A stretch of DNA of 64,000 nt from an uncultured Carboxylicivirga sp. (GTDB lineage: Bacteria > Bacteroidota > Bacteroidia > Bacteroidales > Marinilabiliaceae): the NCBI RefSeq assembly GCF_963674565.1, contig NZ_OY771430.1, forward strand, positions 1,550,001 through 1,614,000, given 5' to 3'. Positions 44,620 to 54,687 of this stretch are shown here, one piece after another. Below the pieces are notes generated by a model that was not told the DNA's origin, ran no database searches, and worked only from the letters and a program-made list of their open reading frames with translations. Position 1 is the stretch's first letter; each line of letters opens with the position of its first letter. The translations under genes and the position numbers were made by a program.

Positions 44620-47067
44620 ATGAACATTTCATACAACTGGCTTAAAAACTATTTAAACATTGATTTAGCTCCGACAAAAATTTCTGAAATACTTACCTCT
44701 ATTGGGTTGGAAGTCGGAAGTATTGAGGAGATTCAGTCTGTGAAAGGCGGATTGGAAGGTTTGGTAATTGGCGAAGTTCTTACCTGTGAACGTCACCCTA
44801 ACGCTGATAAATTAAGTGTTACTACTGTTAATGTAGGAGGAGATGAGCCTCTGCCAATTGTTTGTGGCGCTCCCAATGTAGCTGCCGGTCAGAAAGTAGT
44901 TGTTGCCACTGTTGGAACAGTTTTGTATGATGGAGATGAAAGTTTCACTATTAAAAAATCCAAAATTCGTGGTGAAGCATCTGAAGGTATGATCTGCGCC
45001 GAAGATGAAATTGGATTAGGGACAAGCCATGCTGGTATTATGGTATTACCTTCTGATGTTCAGGTTGGAACTTTAGCTAAAGATTATTTCAAAATAGAAA
45101 ATGATACCGTTTTTGAAGTAGACCTTACTCCTAACCGTGTGGATGCAGCATCACACTATGGTGTTGCCCGCGATTTAGCAGCTTACCTTAAACAAAGTGG
45201 TGAAGCTGTTGAATTAACTCTTCCTTCAATTGACGAATTCAAAATTGAAAACAATAATTTCCCGGTTACCGTAACCGTCGAAAACAATGAGGCCTGTCCT
45301 CGATACTGTGGTGTGACCATTAGCGATGTGAAAATTGGTGAGTCGCCAGAGTGGTTGCAAAACCGTTTGAAGGCTATTGGTTTAAATCCTATCAACAACG
45401 TGGTAGATGTTACCAACTTTGTTTTACATGAGTTAGGTCAGCCACTTCATGCTTTTGATGGAGCTATTACAGGCAACATGGTTATTGTAAAAACACTAGC
45501 TGATGGCACTGGATTTGAGACATTGGATGATATAAAACGCGAATTATCAGATAATGACCTGATGATTTGTAATGCTAATGAAGGAATGTGCATTGCCGGT
45601 GTTTTTGGAGGCAGCAAAAGTGGAGTAAGTGAATCTACTACCAAGGTATTTTTAGAAAGCGCTTATTTCAATCCGGTTTGGGTTCGTAAAACAGCCAAGC
45701 GTCATACATTAAGCACAGATGCCAGCTTCCGTTTCGAACGTGGTATCGATCCAAACATTACCGTTTATGCTCTTAAACGTGCTGCATTATTGATTAAAGA
45801 AGTAGCAGGTGGAACCATTTCAAGTGAAGTAACTGACATTTACCCTACTCCTGTTCAACCTTTTGAGGTAGCCATTACCTATAAGAATGTAGAACGCTTA
45901 ATTGGTAAAGAAATAGGTGCAGATAGAATTAAAGCTATTGTGACTGCATTGGAAATGGAGATTACTGAAGAAACAGCTGAAGGTTTAAAATTAGCAGTTC
46001 CTCCATACCGTGTAGACGTTCAACGTGAAGCAGATGTAATTGAAGATATTTTAAGAATCTACGGATACAATAATATTGAAATGCCGAATACGGTGCACAG
46101 CACTATTGTGTATTCGCAAAAGCCCGATGATCACAAGGTAAAAAACCGTATTGCCAATCAATTAATGTCGGTTGGTTACAATGAGATCATGTGTAACTCA
46201 TTGACTAAAGCAGATTACTACGAAGGTTTGGAATCCTATTCGCGCAACCAGGTAGTTGAATTAGCTAACCCTTTAAGTAATGATTTGAATGGCATGCGTC
46301 AGACATTATTATTTGGTGGTTTGGAATCAATTCAGCACAACCGTAACCGTAGAAATTCAGATCTTAAATTTTTCGAATTCGGTAATTGCTACTCCATTAA
46401 ACCGGAATCAGAAAAAACAGATCTAAATAATTATAGCGAAGGTCAGCGTCTGGCGCTATTTCTTACCGGAAATAAAACACAAGCCAACTGGAACACTGCT
46501 GAACAAGCAACCAGCTTCTTTGATTTAAAGAATCAGATTGAAAATATCCTGGTTCGATTAGGATTGTCGTTCGATGATTTTAAAGAAGAAGATTCAGCTT
46601 CTGATTTATTAGGCGAAGGATTGGCTTATAATGCAGGTAAAACTGTTATTGAATTTGGTACAGTAAATGGCAAACTATTAAAAGCATTTGATATTGATGC
46701 CCCAGTTTATTATGCCGAAATTGATTGGGATATGCTTTTGAAGAAAAGTGCCAAGAAAGATATCATCTTCAAAGAAATTCCAAAGTTCCCTGAAGTAAAA
46801 CGTGACCTGGCATTACTACTAAATAAAGAAGTAAAGTTTGCCCAGGTAAAACAAATTGCCTTTAAAACAGAAAAGAAACTTTTGAAGAGCGTTTCCTTAT
46901 TCGACGTATTTGAAGGAGATAAGATTGGAGCTGATAAAAAATCATATGCAGTTAGCTTTATTCTTCAGGATGAAACATCAACGCTAAAAGATAAGCAAAT
47001 TGATAAGATTATGAATAAGCTAATGTCGACCTACGAACACCAGTTAGGTGCACAGATTAGAAAATAA
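44620..47067 (+). CDS. pheT: Phenylalanyl-tRNA synthetase beta subunit
   Basis: The 815-residue protein joins PheS to charge tRNA-Phe. The domain order is normal: B1 (NWLKNYLNIDLAPTKISEIL), a tRNA-binding OB fold with CERHPNADKLSV, the B3/B4 editing region, B5 (VTDIYPTPVQPFEVAI), the catalytic-like core with DVQREADVIEDILRIYGYNNI, and a C-terminal FDX-ACB domain (FPEVKRDLALLLNKEVKF). pheS is not adjacent, as in many Bacteroidota. A terminator follows at 47142. Confidence 0.97.
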   Translation: MNISYNWLKNYLNIDLAPTKISEILTSIGLEVGSIEEIQSVKGGLEGLVIGEVLTCERHPNADKLSVTTVNVGGDEPLPIVCGAPNVAAGQKVVVATVGTVLYDGDESFTIKKSKIRGEASEGMICAEDEIGLGTSHAGIMVLPSDVQVGTLAKDYFKIENDTVFEVDLTPNRVDAASHYGVARDLAAYLKQSGEAVELTLPSIDEFKIENNNFPVTVTVENNEACPRYCGVTISDVKIGESPEWLQNRLKAIGLNPINNVVDVTNFVLHELGQPLHAFDGAITGNMVIVKTLADGTGFETLDDIKRELSDNDLMICNANEGMCIAGVFGGSKSGVSESTTKVFLESAYFNPVWVRKTAKRHTLSTDASFRFERGIDPNITVYALKRAALLIKEVAGGTISSEVTDIYPTPVQPFEVAITYKNVERLIGKEIGADRIKAIVTALEMEITEETAEGLKLAVPPYRVDVQREADVIEDILRIYGYNNIEMPNTVHSTIVYSQKPDDHKVKNRIANQLMSVGYNEIMCNSLTKADYYEGLESYSRNQVVELANPLSNDLNGMRQTLLFGGLESIQHNRNRRNSDLKFFEFGNCYSIKPESEKTDLNNYSEGQRLALFLTGNKTQANWNTAEQATSFFDLKNQIENILVRLGLSFDDFKEEDSASDLLGEGLAYNAGKTVIEFGTVNGKLLKAFDIDAPVYYAEIDWDMLLKKSAKKDIIFKEIPKFPEVKRDLALLLNKEVKFAQVKQIAFKTEKKLLKSVSLFDVFEGDKIGADKKSYAVSFILQDETSTLKDKQIDKIMNKLMSTYEHQLGAQIRK

Positions 47068-47141
47068 GATTAGTTTTTAGTCTGTAGTCAGTAGCTTGTT
47101 AGAATATCTATTAGTACAGAATTTACAATAGTAAAATAAAG

Positions 47142-47169
47142 AAAAGCGTGGTCGAAAGGCTTCGCTTTT
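47142..47169 (+). terminator. Terminator after pheT
   Basis: Arms AAAAGCG / CGCTTTT with a 14-base loop are followed by a T-rich tract. The preceding TTTTTAGTCTGTAGTCAGTAG (47074-47094) is another AGT-rich intergenic repeat-like string. Confidence 0.7.
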
Positions 47170-47293
47170 TTTGTTTTACTCTACATTACTAATTCATGAT
47201 CCTAAGACTCACTTTTTTACCTTATCTTATTCATCAAACCTTTTGCTATTACCTAATTCTGAATATAAATTTAATACATAAAGATCTACAATC

Positions 47294-47794
47294 ATGATAC
47301 AGTTAATGCAAACCGATATCACCCAACTAAAGGTAGATGCCATAGTAAACGCAGCTAACTCTTCATTATTAGGAGGTGGAGGTGTCGACGGTGCCATACA
47401 CCGTGCAGCAGGCCCTGAATTACTAAAAGAATGCCGAAATCTGAATGGTTGTCCTACGGGAGAAGCTAAAATAACTAAAGGATACAACTTACCGTCCAGA
47501 TTTGTTATACACACTGTAGGTCCTGTATGGCATGGAGGAAATGATAATGAAGCAACATTACTTGCCAATTGTTACTACAACAGTCTATTATTAGCACAAA
47601 AACATAAACTGAATTCAATTGCTTTTCCAAATATTAGTACAGGAGTTTATGGTTATCCTAAATCATTGGCTGCAGATATTGCCATAAACTCTGTAAGAAA
47701 TTTTGTAGAATCAAATAATGTACCGAATGAGATTATTTTTGCAATATTTGATATTGAAAATTACAGGATATACGAAGCTAAGCTTTATGATTAA
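47294..47794 (+). CDS. Macro-domain protein (ADP-ribosyl deacylase)
   Basis: The 166-residue protein is a complete macro domain of the YmdB/MacroD type. Visible motifs are DAIVNAANSSLLGGGGVDG (ADP-ribose binding loop), GPELLKEC, GEAKITKGYNLP and FPNISTGVYGYPK. Such proteins remove acetyl from O-acetyl-ADP-ribose or mono-ADP-ribose from proteins. The monocistronic gene ends in a strong terminator at 47798-47827. Confidence 0.95.
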   Translation: MIQLMQTDITQLKVDAIVNAANSSLLGGGGVDGAIHRAAGPELLKECRNLNGCPTGEAKITKGYNLPSRFVIHTVGPVWHGGNDNEATLLANCYYNSLLLAQKHKLNSIAFPNISTGVYGYPKSLAADIAINSVRNFVESNNVPNEIIFAIFDIENYRIYEAKLYD

Positions 47795-47797
47795 ATA

Positions 47798-47827
47798 AAA
47801 AGAGAGGACTCTGCTATCCTCTCTTTT
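47798..47827 (+). terminator. Terminator after the macro-domain gene
   Basis: Perfect 11-base arms (AAAAGAGAGGA / TCCTCTCTTTT) and an 8-base loop. CTAACCCTAACTTA follows directly. Confidence 0.8.
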
Positions 47828-48334
47828 CATCTAACCCTAACTTAAAATCCAAATCTATGAATAAATTCTTCTATAGTATAACACCTAAACCGATCTATTT
47901 GTTCGAATAACTAACAAAAAAAAGAGGAATGCTCGACATTTCGAACATTCCTTCTTCAACCTAACCTTAACCCTAACTTATGAAGAAAGCTTCATAACTC
48001 TTTATACTAAATTGACTTAAAAAGGTTATAAACTTAGCAACCTTAAATTGATTAATTAACCTTTTTTAACTCAACAATGTAATCTTGTTTTGTTTGTTAT
48101 TGTAAACAACTAAATCGTATCTTTTGTTTACACATTTTAACATATGCAAATATGGAACTTTTTTTTAAAAATGGAAACTTTTTTAAAAAATCTTTACCCG
48201 AGTCCATTAAAATAATTAATTACCTAATTACTATTACACATCGAACCAAATGGTTACACAACTAAATTCAATTAAAAAATTAAGTCTTCTTTAGATTTGA
48301 GGACGCACATTTTAAATAAAAACTGACATAAAAA
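47828..48334. other. Gene-free AT-rich region with a second hairpin module
   Basis: About 500 bases contain no convincing gene. After the terminator come CTAACCCTAACTTA (47831-47844), a second hairpin at 47925-47952 (AGGAATG arms with an inner TCGA pair), and again CTAACCTTAACCCTAACTTA (47960-47979). Further on is a direct repeat of ATGGAA(A)CTTTTTT (48152-48185). The rest is low-complexity. Confidence 0.45.
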
Positions 48335-48358
48335 AAGGACGATTAGTAAATCGCCCTT
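48335..48358 (-). terminator. Terminator of the aminopeptidase C gene
   Basis: Ten-base arms with one mismatch (AAGGACGATT / AATCGCCCTT) and a 4-base loop lie 22 bases past the minus-strand stop; the minus strand continues into a T run. Confidence 0.75.
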
Positions 48359-48380
48359 CTCTCAGCATTTTTGATAAGTA

Positions 48381-49565
48381 TTACTTAATCCCTAATTTCT
48401 TTTTCAATTCCTTAGTTAAAGCATCCTTATGAATCATTATTGACATGGTTTTATACCTAACAAACGCATCTGAAGCATACAAATAACCTTCGTATTTATT
48501 ATTGGTATTCCATGAATTTTTAACCTTGTAATAAATGGTTCCATTCTGATCTTTTACCATACCGGTAATCTGCATTCCATGATCATCAGTTGTTTCATAG
48601 TTATCATATGCCTCCTGACGAACCTCTTGGGTAATTTTCATTTCGGTTACAGGCTCTTCAAAACTATACAATCTTTTTTGACGCTCTGCTTCTGTCATCG
48701 CTTCCCACTTAGACTGTTCTGAATCTGCCAATTCTTCAATATTACTTTCAGGAACGATAGCTAATCCATTTCGATATGAAAAACCTCTTTCACTCACATC
48801 AGCAGCCCACCCAACAGTATAACCGTTTTTCAATGAATTTTCGAAAACACTCATTAAATCATCTAATGGCACATTATATACTTCGCCCCACATCCAGTTG
48901 TCAGGCACTTCTATAATAAACTTTGAATAGAATGGATGATGTGAATAAGATGAAACCTGAATATAATCATCAGGATTAATTCCCATAGCTTCTTTCACAT
49001 AGCTTTGAGGCGTGTATGTTTTACCTTCTACTTCAAAAGATTCTGGCAACTCACCCAAATAAGCATCCAGAATTCCTTCGAAACCATTTTTCCAGGCTGT
49101 AGATAATTTTTTGTTCTTATTCTTTAAAACACCATCAACATACCCTTTTAATACTTCATCCATCTCACCATGAACGTGATTCTTCTCTCCATAATTTAGT
49201 CCTGAGTACACTTCTTCCGGCACCATACCGTACTTCTTCAAAACGTAAACCACATCATGAAAAGCACCTCCACCGGCGAAATTTAATGATCCATGCAAGC
49301 GTACATATTTTTCCGCCTTATCAGAATAACAGTGACGAACCACAAACATTTCAGAAAGGTTTGCTGGATTCTTACCCAATCGGATCATCTCTGACTCAAA
49401 AAAGCCTAATCCAGAAAAACTCCAACAGGTTCCTGAACGATATTGGTCTTTTACACAAGTCGCATCCAGATCATAGATTGTCTCAAATTGATATCCTTCG
49501 GATTTATCCTGTGCAATTATAGCTACAGAAAATAATCCCATTAATAATGTAATTAATACTTTCAT
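48381..49565 (-). CDS. pepC: Exported aminopeptidase C / bleomycin hydrolase-type peptidase
   Basis: The 394-residue protein has a signal peptide (residues 1-19, ending IIAQ). It is then a C1-family PepC-type cysteine peptidase: catalytic Cys47 in RSGTCWSFS, the histidine in DDHGMQITGM and the asparagine in KVKNSWNTN. Bleomycin hydrolase-type enzymes are cytoplasmic in most groups, but exported versions are known in Bacteroidia. It fits the exported pepF in the window as a peptide-use enzyme. It is monocistronic, with a terminator at 48335. Confidence 0.92.
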   Translation of the reverse strand: MKVLITLLMGLFSVAIIAQDKSEGYQFETIYDLDATCVKDQYRSGTCWSFSGLGFFESEMIRLGKNPANLSEMFVVRHCYSDKAEKYVRLHGSLNFAGGGAFHDVVYVLKKYGMVPEEVYSGLNYGEKNHVHGEMDEVLKGYVDGVLKNKNKKLSTAWKNGFEGILDAYLGELPESFEVEGKTYTPQSYVKEAMGINPDDYIQVSSYSHHPFYSKFIIEVPDNWMWGEVYNVPLDDLMSVFENSLKNGYTVGWAADVSERGFSYRNGLAIVPESNIEELADSEQSKWEAMTEAERQKRLYSFEEPVTEMKITQEVRQEAYDNYETTDDHGMQITGMVKDQNGTIYYKVKNSWNTNNKYEGYLYASDAFVRYKTMSIMIHKDALTKELKKKLGIK

Positions 49566-49722
49566 ATAAATAAAGGTTTATTAGTCCCTTAAACGATAAA
49601 AACATCGTTTTCTAGTAATGCATACTAAAAAAACAAGGGGTTGTTTTCAATTCGAACAAAATAAACACACAGATACCATAAAATTTATGACATTATTCAT
49701 GGTCTTATGTTTTTTTGATGAA

Positions 49723-51489
49723 TTACAGATCAGATAAACGATTAATAATTTCACGGCCTTTACGAACAACAATAGCCGCTTCATTATCATCCATTCGGTG
49801 CACTGTAAAACGTGACTGGAGTTTATGCAATTCCTCCAATTGCATAGTATTTAAGTCTTTTTCAAGAATATTTAATTTTTCATAGTCCTGAATGCCTTCC
49901 ATCAGTTTTTCAAATCGTACTGAACTGCGACAATCAGGATATATAAGTGAGTTCGCTCCGGAAGGAGCATGGGAAGTTCTTCCATCAATTAAAGGATCTG
50001 CAGTCCAATCATTAAATCCTGAATAATATAATCCATCAAGACGATGAGCAGCAGCAAACCAACCAAACCAAGCAGCTTCTGATGGAGAAGAAAAGGTAAA
50101 CAAATTAGGTCTTTCCAACATACAGTCAATAGTAAGGCTTGTTTTGGTATCATCGGTCTTCTTCATTTCAATCATCGACTCAGCTGTAATATATTGAGCT
50201 GACAGTCCCAAATGCTGAACACTATCCAGCAGTTCAGGACGATACCTTTTGGTAATTAAAGTAATTTGAAATTCAGGCTCATATTTTCTCATCCAATAAA
50301 TAAAATCGGCAAGATTCTCCTGATTTTTATCTTCAATAACAATACTTGTTTTATCCATCCAACCTTGTTCACTCAAAAACTGACTAAGATTTGAAAAATA
50401 GGCCTTTAATATTTTTCTTCTTGCCTCACTATCCTCCTGTAACGAGACAAGTGTATTGGAACCATTTATTTCATTGCGATAAAACAATTGCTTATTTAAT
50501 GGTAAAATTGAATACAGATTTATATGCTTATCTATCCCCATTGACTCCATAAACTGAATCCATCGTTCAAGTATACTGAAATCAAACTTCCATCTACCTT
50601 CACTTGTCTTTGACCATTTAATCATTGATGTTGGAGTATTAAAAGTAACATCTTCACTTACCCCTTCATACAATAAACAGCTTACACTCTTCTGTCCCGA
50701 TTTGGCTAATAGTTGCATATAAGGTTTCATAGCCTCAAAATGCTCATCACTCCATGGTTTAACATCATGCCACAAGGCAATTACTAATGGATTTTGCTTA
50801 AGATTGAGATGAAACTCACGATTGACAATTGAAGGTATTGTTCTATCCTGAACATTTAGTTTTATCCTCAACTCTTGTGGTGAATTCATTTTTGAGTAAA
50901 TCTTAACTGATGAACTGTAAATACCTGGTTTCGCAGTTTGCGGAACATCAATACATATCCAAACTGGTCTAACAGTTTTACCTGACATATCCATTGCAGA
51001 TAGGTTATCTAGCACATCAGGCTCAAGATGAGCAGTTTCAACATCGTTTGAACGAAGTCCACATCCATTTTTATACTCATCTGCAATAACATAACGTATA
51101 AAACGCGTGTTAATATAATCAGTTATAATACTATCTCCAGACTCATTCACTAATGGTTGCCAAACACATTCAACCTGCTTTAAATCCGAAACCGTCCACA
51201 AAACTAATTGCATATTTACACGTTCACCTCTCCAGGCTGACAGTTCCATATCTTTAACAACAATCTCCATCGGCACCTGGTCCTTTGGATAACGAATATC
51301 AGTCGATCCGAATGAAGCATGTAAACCTCTCCCTGTATTTTCCCATAGTGGATCTTCAGCTCCAGAAATTATTTGAGCTTCTTCATATGTATAAATTTCT
51401 AATGCAGGACGTTGATTGTAACATGCTGTAAAAAATAAAGCAAGAAGTATGATGATGTTAATTCGGTTCATTACATTTTTTCTATCCAT
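49723..51489 (-). CDS. DUF4091 lipoprotein, probable glycan-active
   Basis: The 588-residue protein has a lipoprotein signal ending in FFTACYN (start at 51489 or the ATG at 51471). It has an N-terminal beta-rich region and a C-terminal TIM-barrel-like part. This ends in the DUF4091 segment FGWFAAAHRLDGLYYSGFNDW followed by a helical tail (SVRFEKLMEGIQDYEKLNIL). DUF4091 proteins are thought to be glycoside hydrolase-related; no catalytic residues are assigned. It lies 24 bases after menE and may be co-transcribed by chance of position. Confidence 0.85.
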   Translation of the reverse strand: MDRKNVMNRINIIILLALFFTACYNQRPALEIYTYEEAQIISGAEDPLWENTGRGLHASFGSTDIRYPKDQVPMEIVVKDMELSAWRGERVNMQLVLWTVSDLKQVECVWQPLVNESGDSIITDYINTRFIRYVIADEYKNGCGLRSNDVETAHLEPDVLDNLSAMDMSGKTVRPVWICIDVPQTAKPGIYSSSVKIYSKMNSPQELRIKLNVQDRTIPSIVNREFHLNLKQNPLVIALWHDVKPWSDEHFEAMKPYMQLLAKSGQKSVSCLLYEGVSEDVTFNTPTSMIKWSKTSEGRWKFDFSILERWIQFMESMGIDKHINLYSILPLNKQLFYRNEINGSNTLVSLQEDSEARRKILKAYFSNLSQFLSEQGWMDKTSIVIEDKNQENLADFIYWMRKYEPEFQITLITKRYRPELLDSVQHLGLSAQYITAESMIEMKKTDDTKTSLTIDCMLERPNLFTFSSPSEAAWFGWFAAAHRLDGLYYSGFNDWTADPLIDGRTSHAPSGANSLIYPDCRSSVRFEKLMEGIQDYEKLNILEKDLNTMQLEELHKLQSRFTVHRMDDNEAAIVVRKGREIINRLSDL

Positions 51490-51513
51490 TCATACAAATA
51501 TAACATTATTGCC

Positions 51514-52620
51514 TTATGCAATATTTGTATCGATGTTGTTAACTATTTTTTCTTTTATATCTCCTCTTTTTACTTTCCCGCTCTCGGTCCTTGGGAAAGC
51601 ATCCAAATAATAAATTCTCTTTGGCTTTTCGTAATTCTTTAACGAATTAAGCATAGCATCCTCTATCTCAATTTTTTCTTTCGATTCTAATACTAAAGCA
51701 ACTGTTTCTCCCCATTTTTCATCAGGTAAACCTATTATTACAAAACTATAATTGATGTAGACAGATAACTTAGCCTCCAGCTCTTCAGGAAAAATTTTAA
51801 TTCCTCCCGAATTGATTACATTATCGAAACGCCCTTTCAAAACAAATTGATTTTTTCCAATTAGTTCCACAATATCATTCGTAACTACCAATTCAGAATT
51901 TATCTCTGAAGGCTCAATGATCAAACAGGACCGATTATCTGTATATATTTGAATGTTATTTAAAACAGTAAAAGGTTCCATATCGCCACTTTTGATTCGC
52001 TTTAAGGCAATGTGAGATACCGTCTCGGTCATTCCATATGTTTCCCATACTTCTGATGATATATGACTCATCATTTCAGCAAGATTCTTTTCAACTTTTG
52101 CTCCTCCTAGAATTATTTTCTTTACTAATAAAAACTTCTCTTTCGATTGCTCAAATGCACTTATTGCCTGAGCAGGAACCAAAGCAGCAAAATCAATTTC
52201 TTCTTCCAGAGCTATAAACGGATTGGATTGCACTCCATTTGTGATTAGATGAAGACCACCAACAAGTGCCCTTACTACCATCATTTTACCAGCAATATAA
52301 TTAACCGATAAACACAACAAAGCCTTGTCTCCTTTCTTCAAATTAAAGAATTCCAATGTTCGTTGCGCCGAATAAATCATTGCAGCTTTTGACATTACAA
52401 TTTTCTTAGGAATCCCCGTACTACCAGAAGTGAACAATTCAATATCTGAAGATTCATTCATCCATTCTTCCAAAAACCTACTTAAAGCTAATCTCCATTC
52501 GGTTCCATCACCTGCTTCTTTCAACAGACAAATAAGATTTCTCAATCCTTCTTCACCGTCGTATAACTGATGATTGAATTTAAGTGTCAGATACTTTCTA
52601 TGAAGTAATTCTTCTTTCAT
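51514..52620 (-). CDS. menE: o-Succinylbenzoate-CoA ligase
   Basis: The 368-residue adenylate-forming enzyme has an AMP-binding loop FTSGSTGIPKK, the ETYGMTETVSHIAL segment, a GRFDNVINSGGIKI hinge and an SGKVKR lysine motif. It activates o-succinylbenzoate in menaquinone synthesis. It is short compared with many acyl-CoA ligases, as is usual for Bacteroidota MenE. It overlaps menC by one base. Confidence 0.92.
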   Translation of the reverse strand: MKEELLHRKYLTLKFNHQLYDGEEGLRNLICLLKEAGDGTEWRLALSRFLEEWMNESSDIELFTSGSTGIPKKIVMSKAAMIYSAQRTLEFFNLKKGDKALLCLSVNYIAGKMMVVRALVGGLHLITNGVQSNPFIALEEEIDFAALVPAQAISAFEQSKEKFLLVKKIILGGAKVEKNLAEMMSHISSEVWETYGMTETVSHIALKRIKSGDMEPFTVLNNIQIYTDNRSCLIIEPSEINSELVVTNDIVELIGKNQFVLKGRFDNVINSGGIKIFPEELEAKLSVYINYSFVIIGLPDEKWGETVALVLESKEKIEIEDAMLNSLKNYEKPKRIYYLDAFPRTESGKVKRGDIKEKIVNNIDTNIA

Positions 52621-53666
52621 TATTGATCAAACGGATTAGCCCATGACTTCATTGGATTATAATTCAAATTATCTCCTTTTAAAAACAATGGTGAATCAAT
52701 ATTATTACTAAAAACCTGACCAGTACCCAAACCCTGTGGCATTTTATTATTTAATGTGTATACCCATTGAGCAATTGCATTCAAACCTATATTGCCTTCC
52801 AGAGCCGACGTTACCCACCAATCGACACTTCTTTCTTTCGCCAGCTTTATCCATTCTGAAGAAGCTGCAAAACCGCCTGTCAAACTTGGCTTTAAAATGA
52901 TGTATTGAGGTTTAATTAAGGAAAGCATATGATTTCGTTCTTCTGAACCATAAACACCAATCAATTCTTCATCTAATGCAATAGCTAATGGCGTTTTACT
53001 GCATATCTCCGACATCTGTTCCCACTGCCCTGCCTTAATTGGTTGTTCTATTGAATGTAAGTCAAACGCAGCTAATTGATCAAGCTTGTTCAACGTATCT
53101 TCCGGTTTAAAGGCACCATTCGCATCAACCCTTATTTCAAGAACATCTTTTGAAAACCGTTGTCTGATTCCTCGAAGTACTTCCAACTCATCTTCAAAAT
53201 TTAAGGCTCCGATTTTCATTTTTAGACAAGAAAAACCTTGTTCCAGCTTTGATTCAATCTGACGGTTCATATTCGGAATATCACCCATCCATATTAAACC
53301 ATTGATTTTTATCGAATCACTACCTCTTGTAAAATCAGATTCAAATAATTCAAATATTGATTTTGTTTTTAAGCTTTGCAATGCCATCTCAATACCAAAA
53401 CGCAAGGCAGGTAAATGCTTATATTTTGAATGAAACTCATGAATTACGTTATTTATATTACCACATAATTCCGGTAAAATCTCATCCAAATGATTTTCTT
53501 CATCAGGACTTAATCCTGGTATAACTGAAATTTCTCCTATTCCGGTTATGCCATTCTCATCCTGCAATCTGAGATACCAGCTTGGCTTTTCAAAAAGCAC
53601 ACCCCGCGATGTTCCTCCTGGAAAATTAAACTTGAGAATATGTTTTTTAAAATCTGCTTTCAACAT
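52620..53666 (-). CDS. menC: o-Succinylbenzoate synthase
   Basis: The 348-residue protein is of the enolase superfamily. The catalytic lysine lies in SCLKMKIGALNFEDE (the KxK of the muconate-cycloisomerase group). Metal ligands are in EIRVDANGAF, SIEQP and ALDEELIG, and a second lysine in YIILKPSLTGG. It dehydrates SHCHC to o-succinylbenzoate. Tightly packed between menA and menE (spacing of one base and overlap of one). Confidence 0.93.
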   Translation of the reverse strand: MLKADFKKHILKFNFPGGTSRGVLFEKPSWYLRLQDENGITGIGEISVIPGLSPDEENHLDEILPELCGNINNVIHEFHSKYKHLPALRFGIEMALQSLKTKSIFELFESDFTRGSDSIKINGLIWMGDIPNMNRQIESKLEQGFSCLKMKIGALNFEDELEVLRGIRQRFSKDVLEIRVDANGAFKPEDTLNKLDQLAAFDLHSIEQPIKAGQWEQMSEICSKTPLAIALDEELIGVYGSEERNHMLSLIKPQYIILKPSLTGGFAASSEWIKLAKERSVDWWVTSALEGNIGLNAIAQWVYTLNNKMPQGLGTGQVFSNNIDSPLFLKGDNLNYNPMKSWANPFDQ

Positions 53667-53667
53667 A

Positions 53668-54573
53668 CTAGAACATGTTTAATCCTGCCCCAAAAAGCAA
53701 CACAGAAATCAGTGTTGATATTGCGAGTTTCTTAAGTTGAGGATCAAATTCATCGGCCACCAAAGCCTTTCTAATTGATAAAATATGACCAAGTAAAAGT
53801 GGCATGCCAGCCATAAAAAGAAGATGAATCCACCTAAAATCATTAATCAATACAAAAATCAATAACAAGATTAAAGAGAATGAAATTAATATGTAATGAT
53901 AAACCTTAGCCGTTTTTAAACCCATTTTTACAACAATCGTTCTCTTACCTGCAATACGATCACTTTCAACGTCACGCATATTATTGACATTCAAAACACC
54001 TGAACTCAAAAAACCAATACTAAGTGCAGGCAATAAAACACTCCAATCCCACTCATTGGCATGTAAGAAATAAGTACCTCCAACTCCAGCTAATCCAAAA
54101 AACAATAATACAAAAACATCACCTAAACCCTTGTAACCATATGGATTCGAACCCATAGTATATTTTAAAGCTGCTGCAATTGCACCCAATCCAATAAGCA
54201 AAAAAAGTAAGAATCGTATTTGAATTAAACCTCCAAAAGAAGCATAAATTAAACCAATACCTGATATAAGCGACAAAAGGGAAAAGACAATTATAGCGAT
54301 TTTCATTTGAGTCATTGAAATAGCTCCACTTTGAACCATTCTTTGAGGCCCTTGTCTTCCATCGTGATCAGCTCCGTTAACGGTATCACCATAATCATTG
54401 GCCAGGTTTGACAGTATTTGCAAAAACAACGTTGTTATCAGTGCAAGTAATAAAATACTCCATTGAAATTTACCATGGTATGCTGCCACAAAACTTCCCA
54501 TCAAAATTGATGAAAAGGCTAGTGGTAAGGTACGCAAACGAAAAGCTGTTATCCAGGCTTTAGTTGATGACAT
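53668..54573 (-). CDS. menA: 1,4-Dihydroxy-2-naphthoate prenyltransferase
   Basis: The 301-residue UbiA-family membrane enzyme has about eight hydrophobic segments. The first Asp-rich motif is NLANDYGDTVNGADHDGR, with the second in NNMRDVESDRIAGKRT. It attaches the isoprenoid tail in menaquinone synthesis. It heads menA-menC-menE; menF, menD and menB are not in the window. A -7 element (TACTTTTG on the minus strand) is at 54591-54598. Confidence 0.95.
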   Translation of the reverse strand: MSSTKAWITAFRLRTLPLAFSSILMGSFVAAYHGKFQWSILLLALITTLFLQILSNLANDYGDTVNGADHDGRQGPQRMVQSGAISMTQMKIAIIVFSLLSLISGIGLIYASFGGLIQIRFLLFLLIGLGAIAAALKYTMGSNPYGYKGLGDVFVLLFFGLAGVGGTYFLHANEWDWSVLLPALSIGFLSSGVLNVNNMRDVESDRIAGKRTIVVKMGLKTAKVYHYILISFSLILLLIFVLINDFRWIHLLFMAGMPLLLGHILSIRKALVADEFDPQLKKLAISTLISVLLFGAGLNMF

Positions 54574-54590
54574 ATTTAAACTATTTGAGG

Positions 54591-54598
54591 CAAAAGTA
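54591..54598 (-). promoter_or_regulatory. Possible -7 promoter element of menA
   Basis: CAAAAGTA here reads TACTTTTG on the minus strand, 18 bases upstream of the menA ATG. It lies 63 bases from the murB -7 element on the other strand. Confidence 0.45.
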
Positions 54599-54661
54599 CA
54601 TATTTGTAATAATTATTAAACCTGAAAAAAGTTCATAATTTTCATGAGAATAGGAATCGAC

Positions 54662-54669
54662 TATATTTG
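54662..54669 (+). promoter_or_regulatory. Possible -7 promoter element of murB
   Basis: TATATTTG, 18 bases before the ATG at 54688. It supports that start over the TTG at 54667, which lies inside the element. Confidence 0.5.
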
Positions 54670-54687
54670 CATTTCAAAACACACAAT

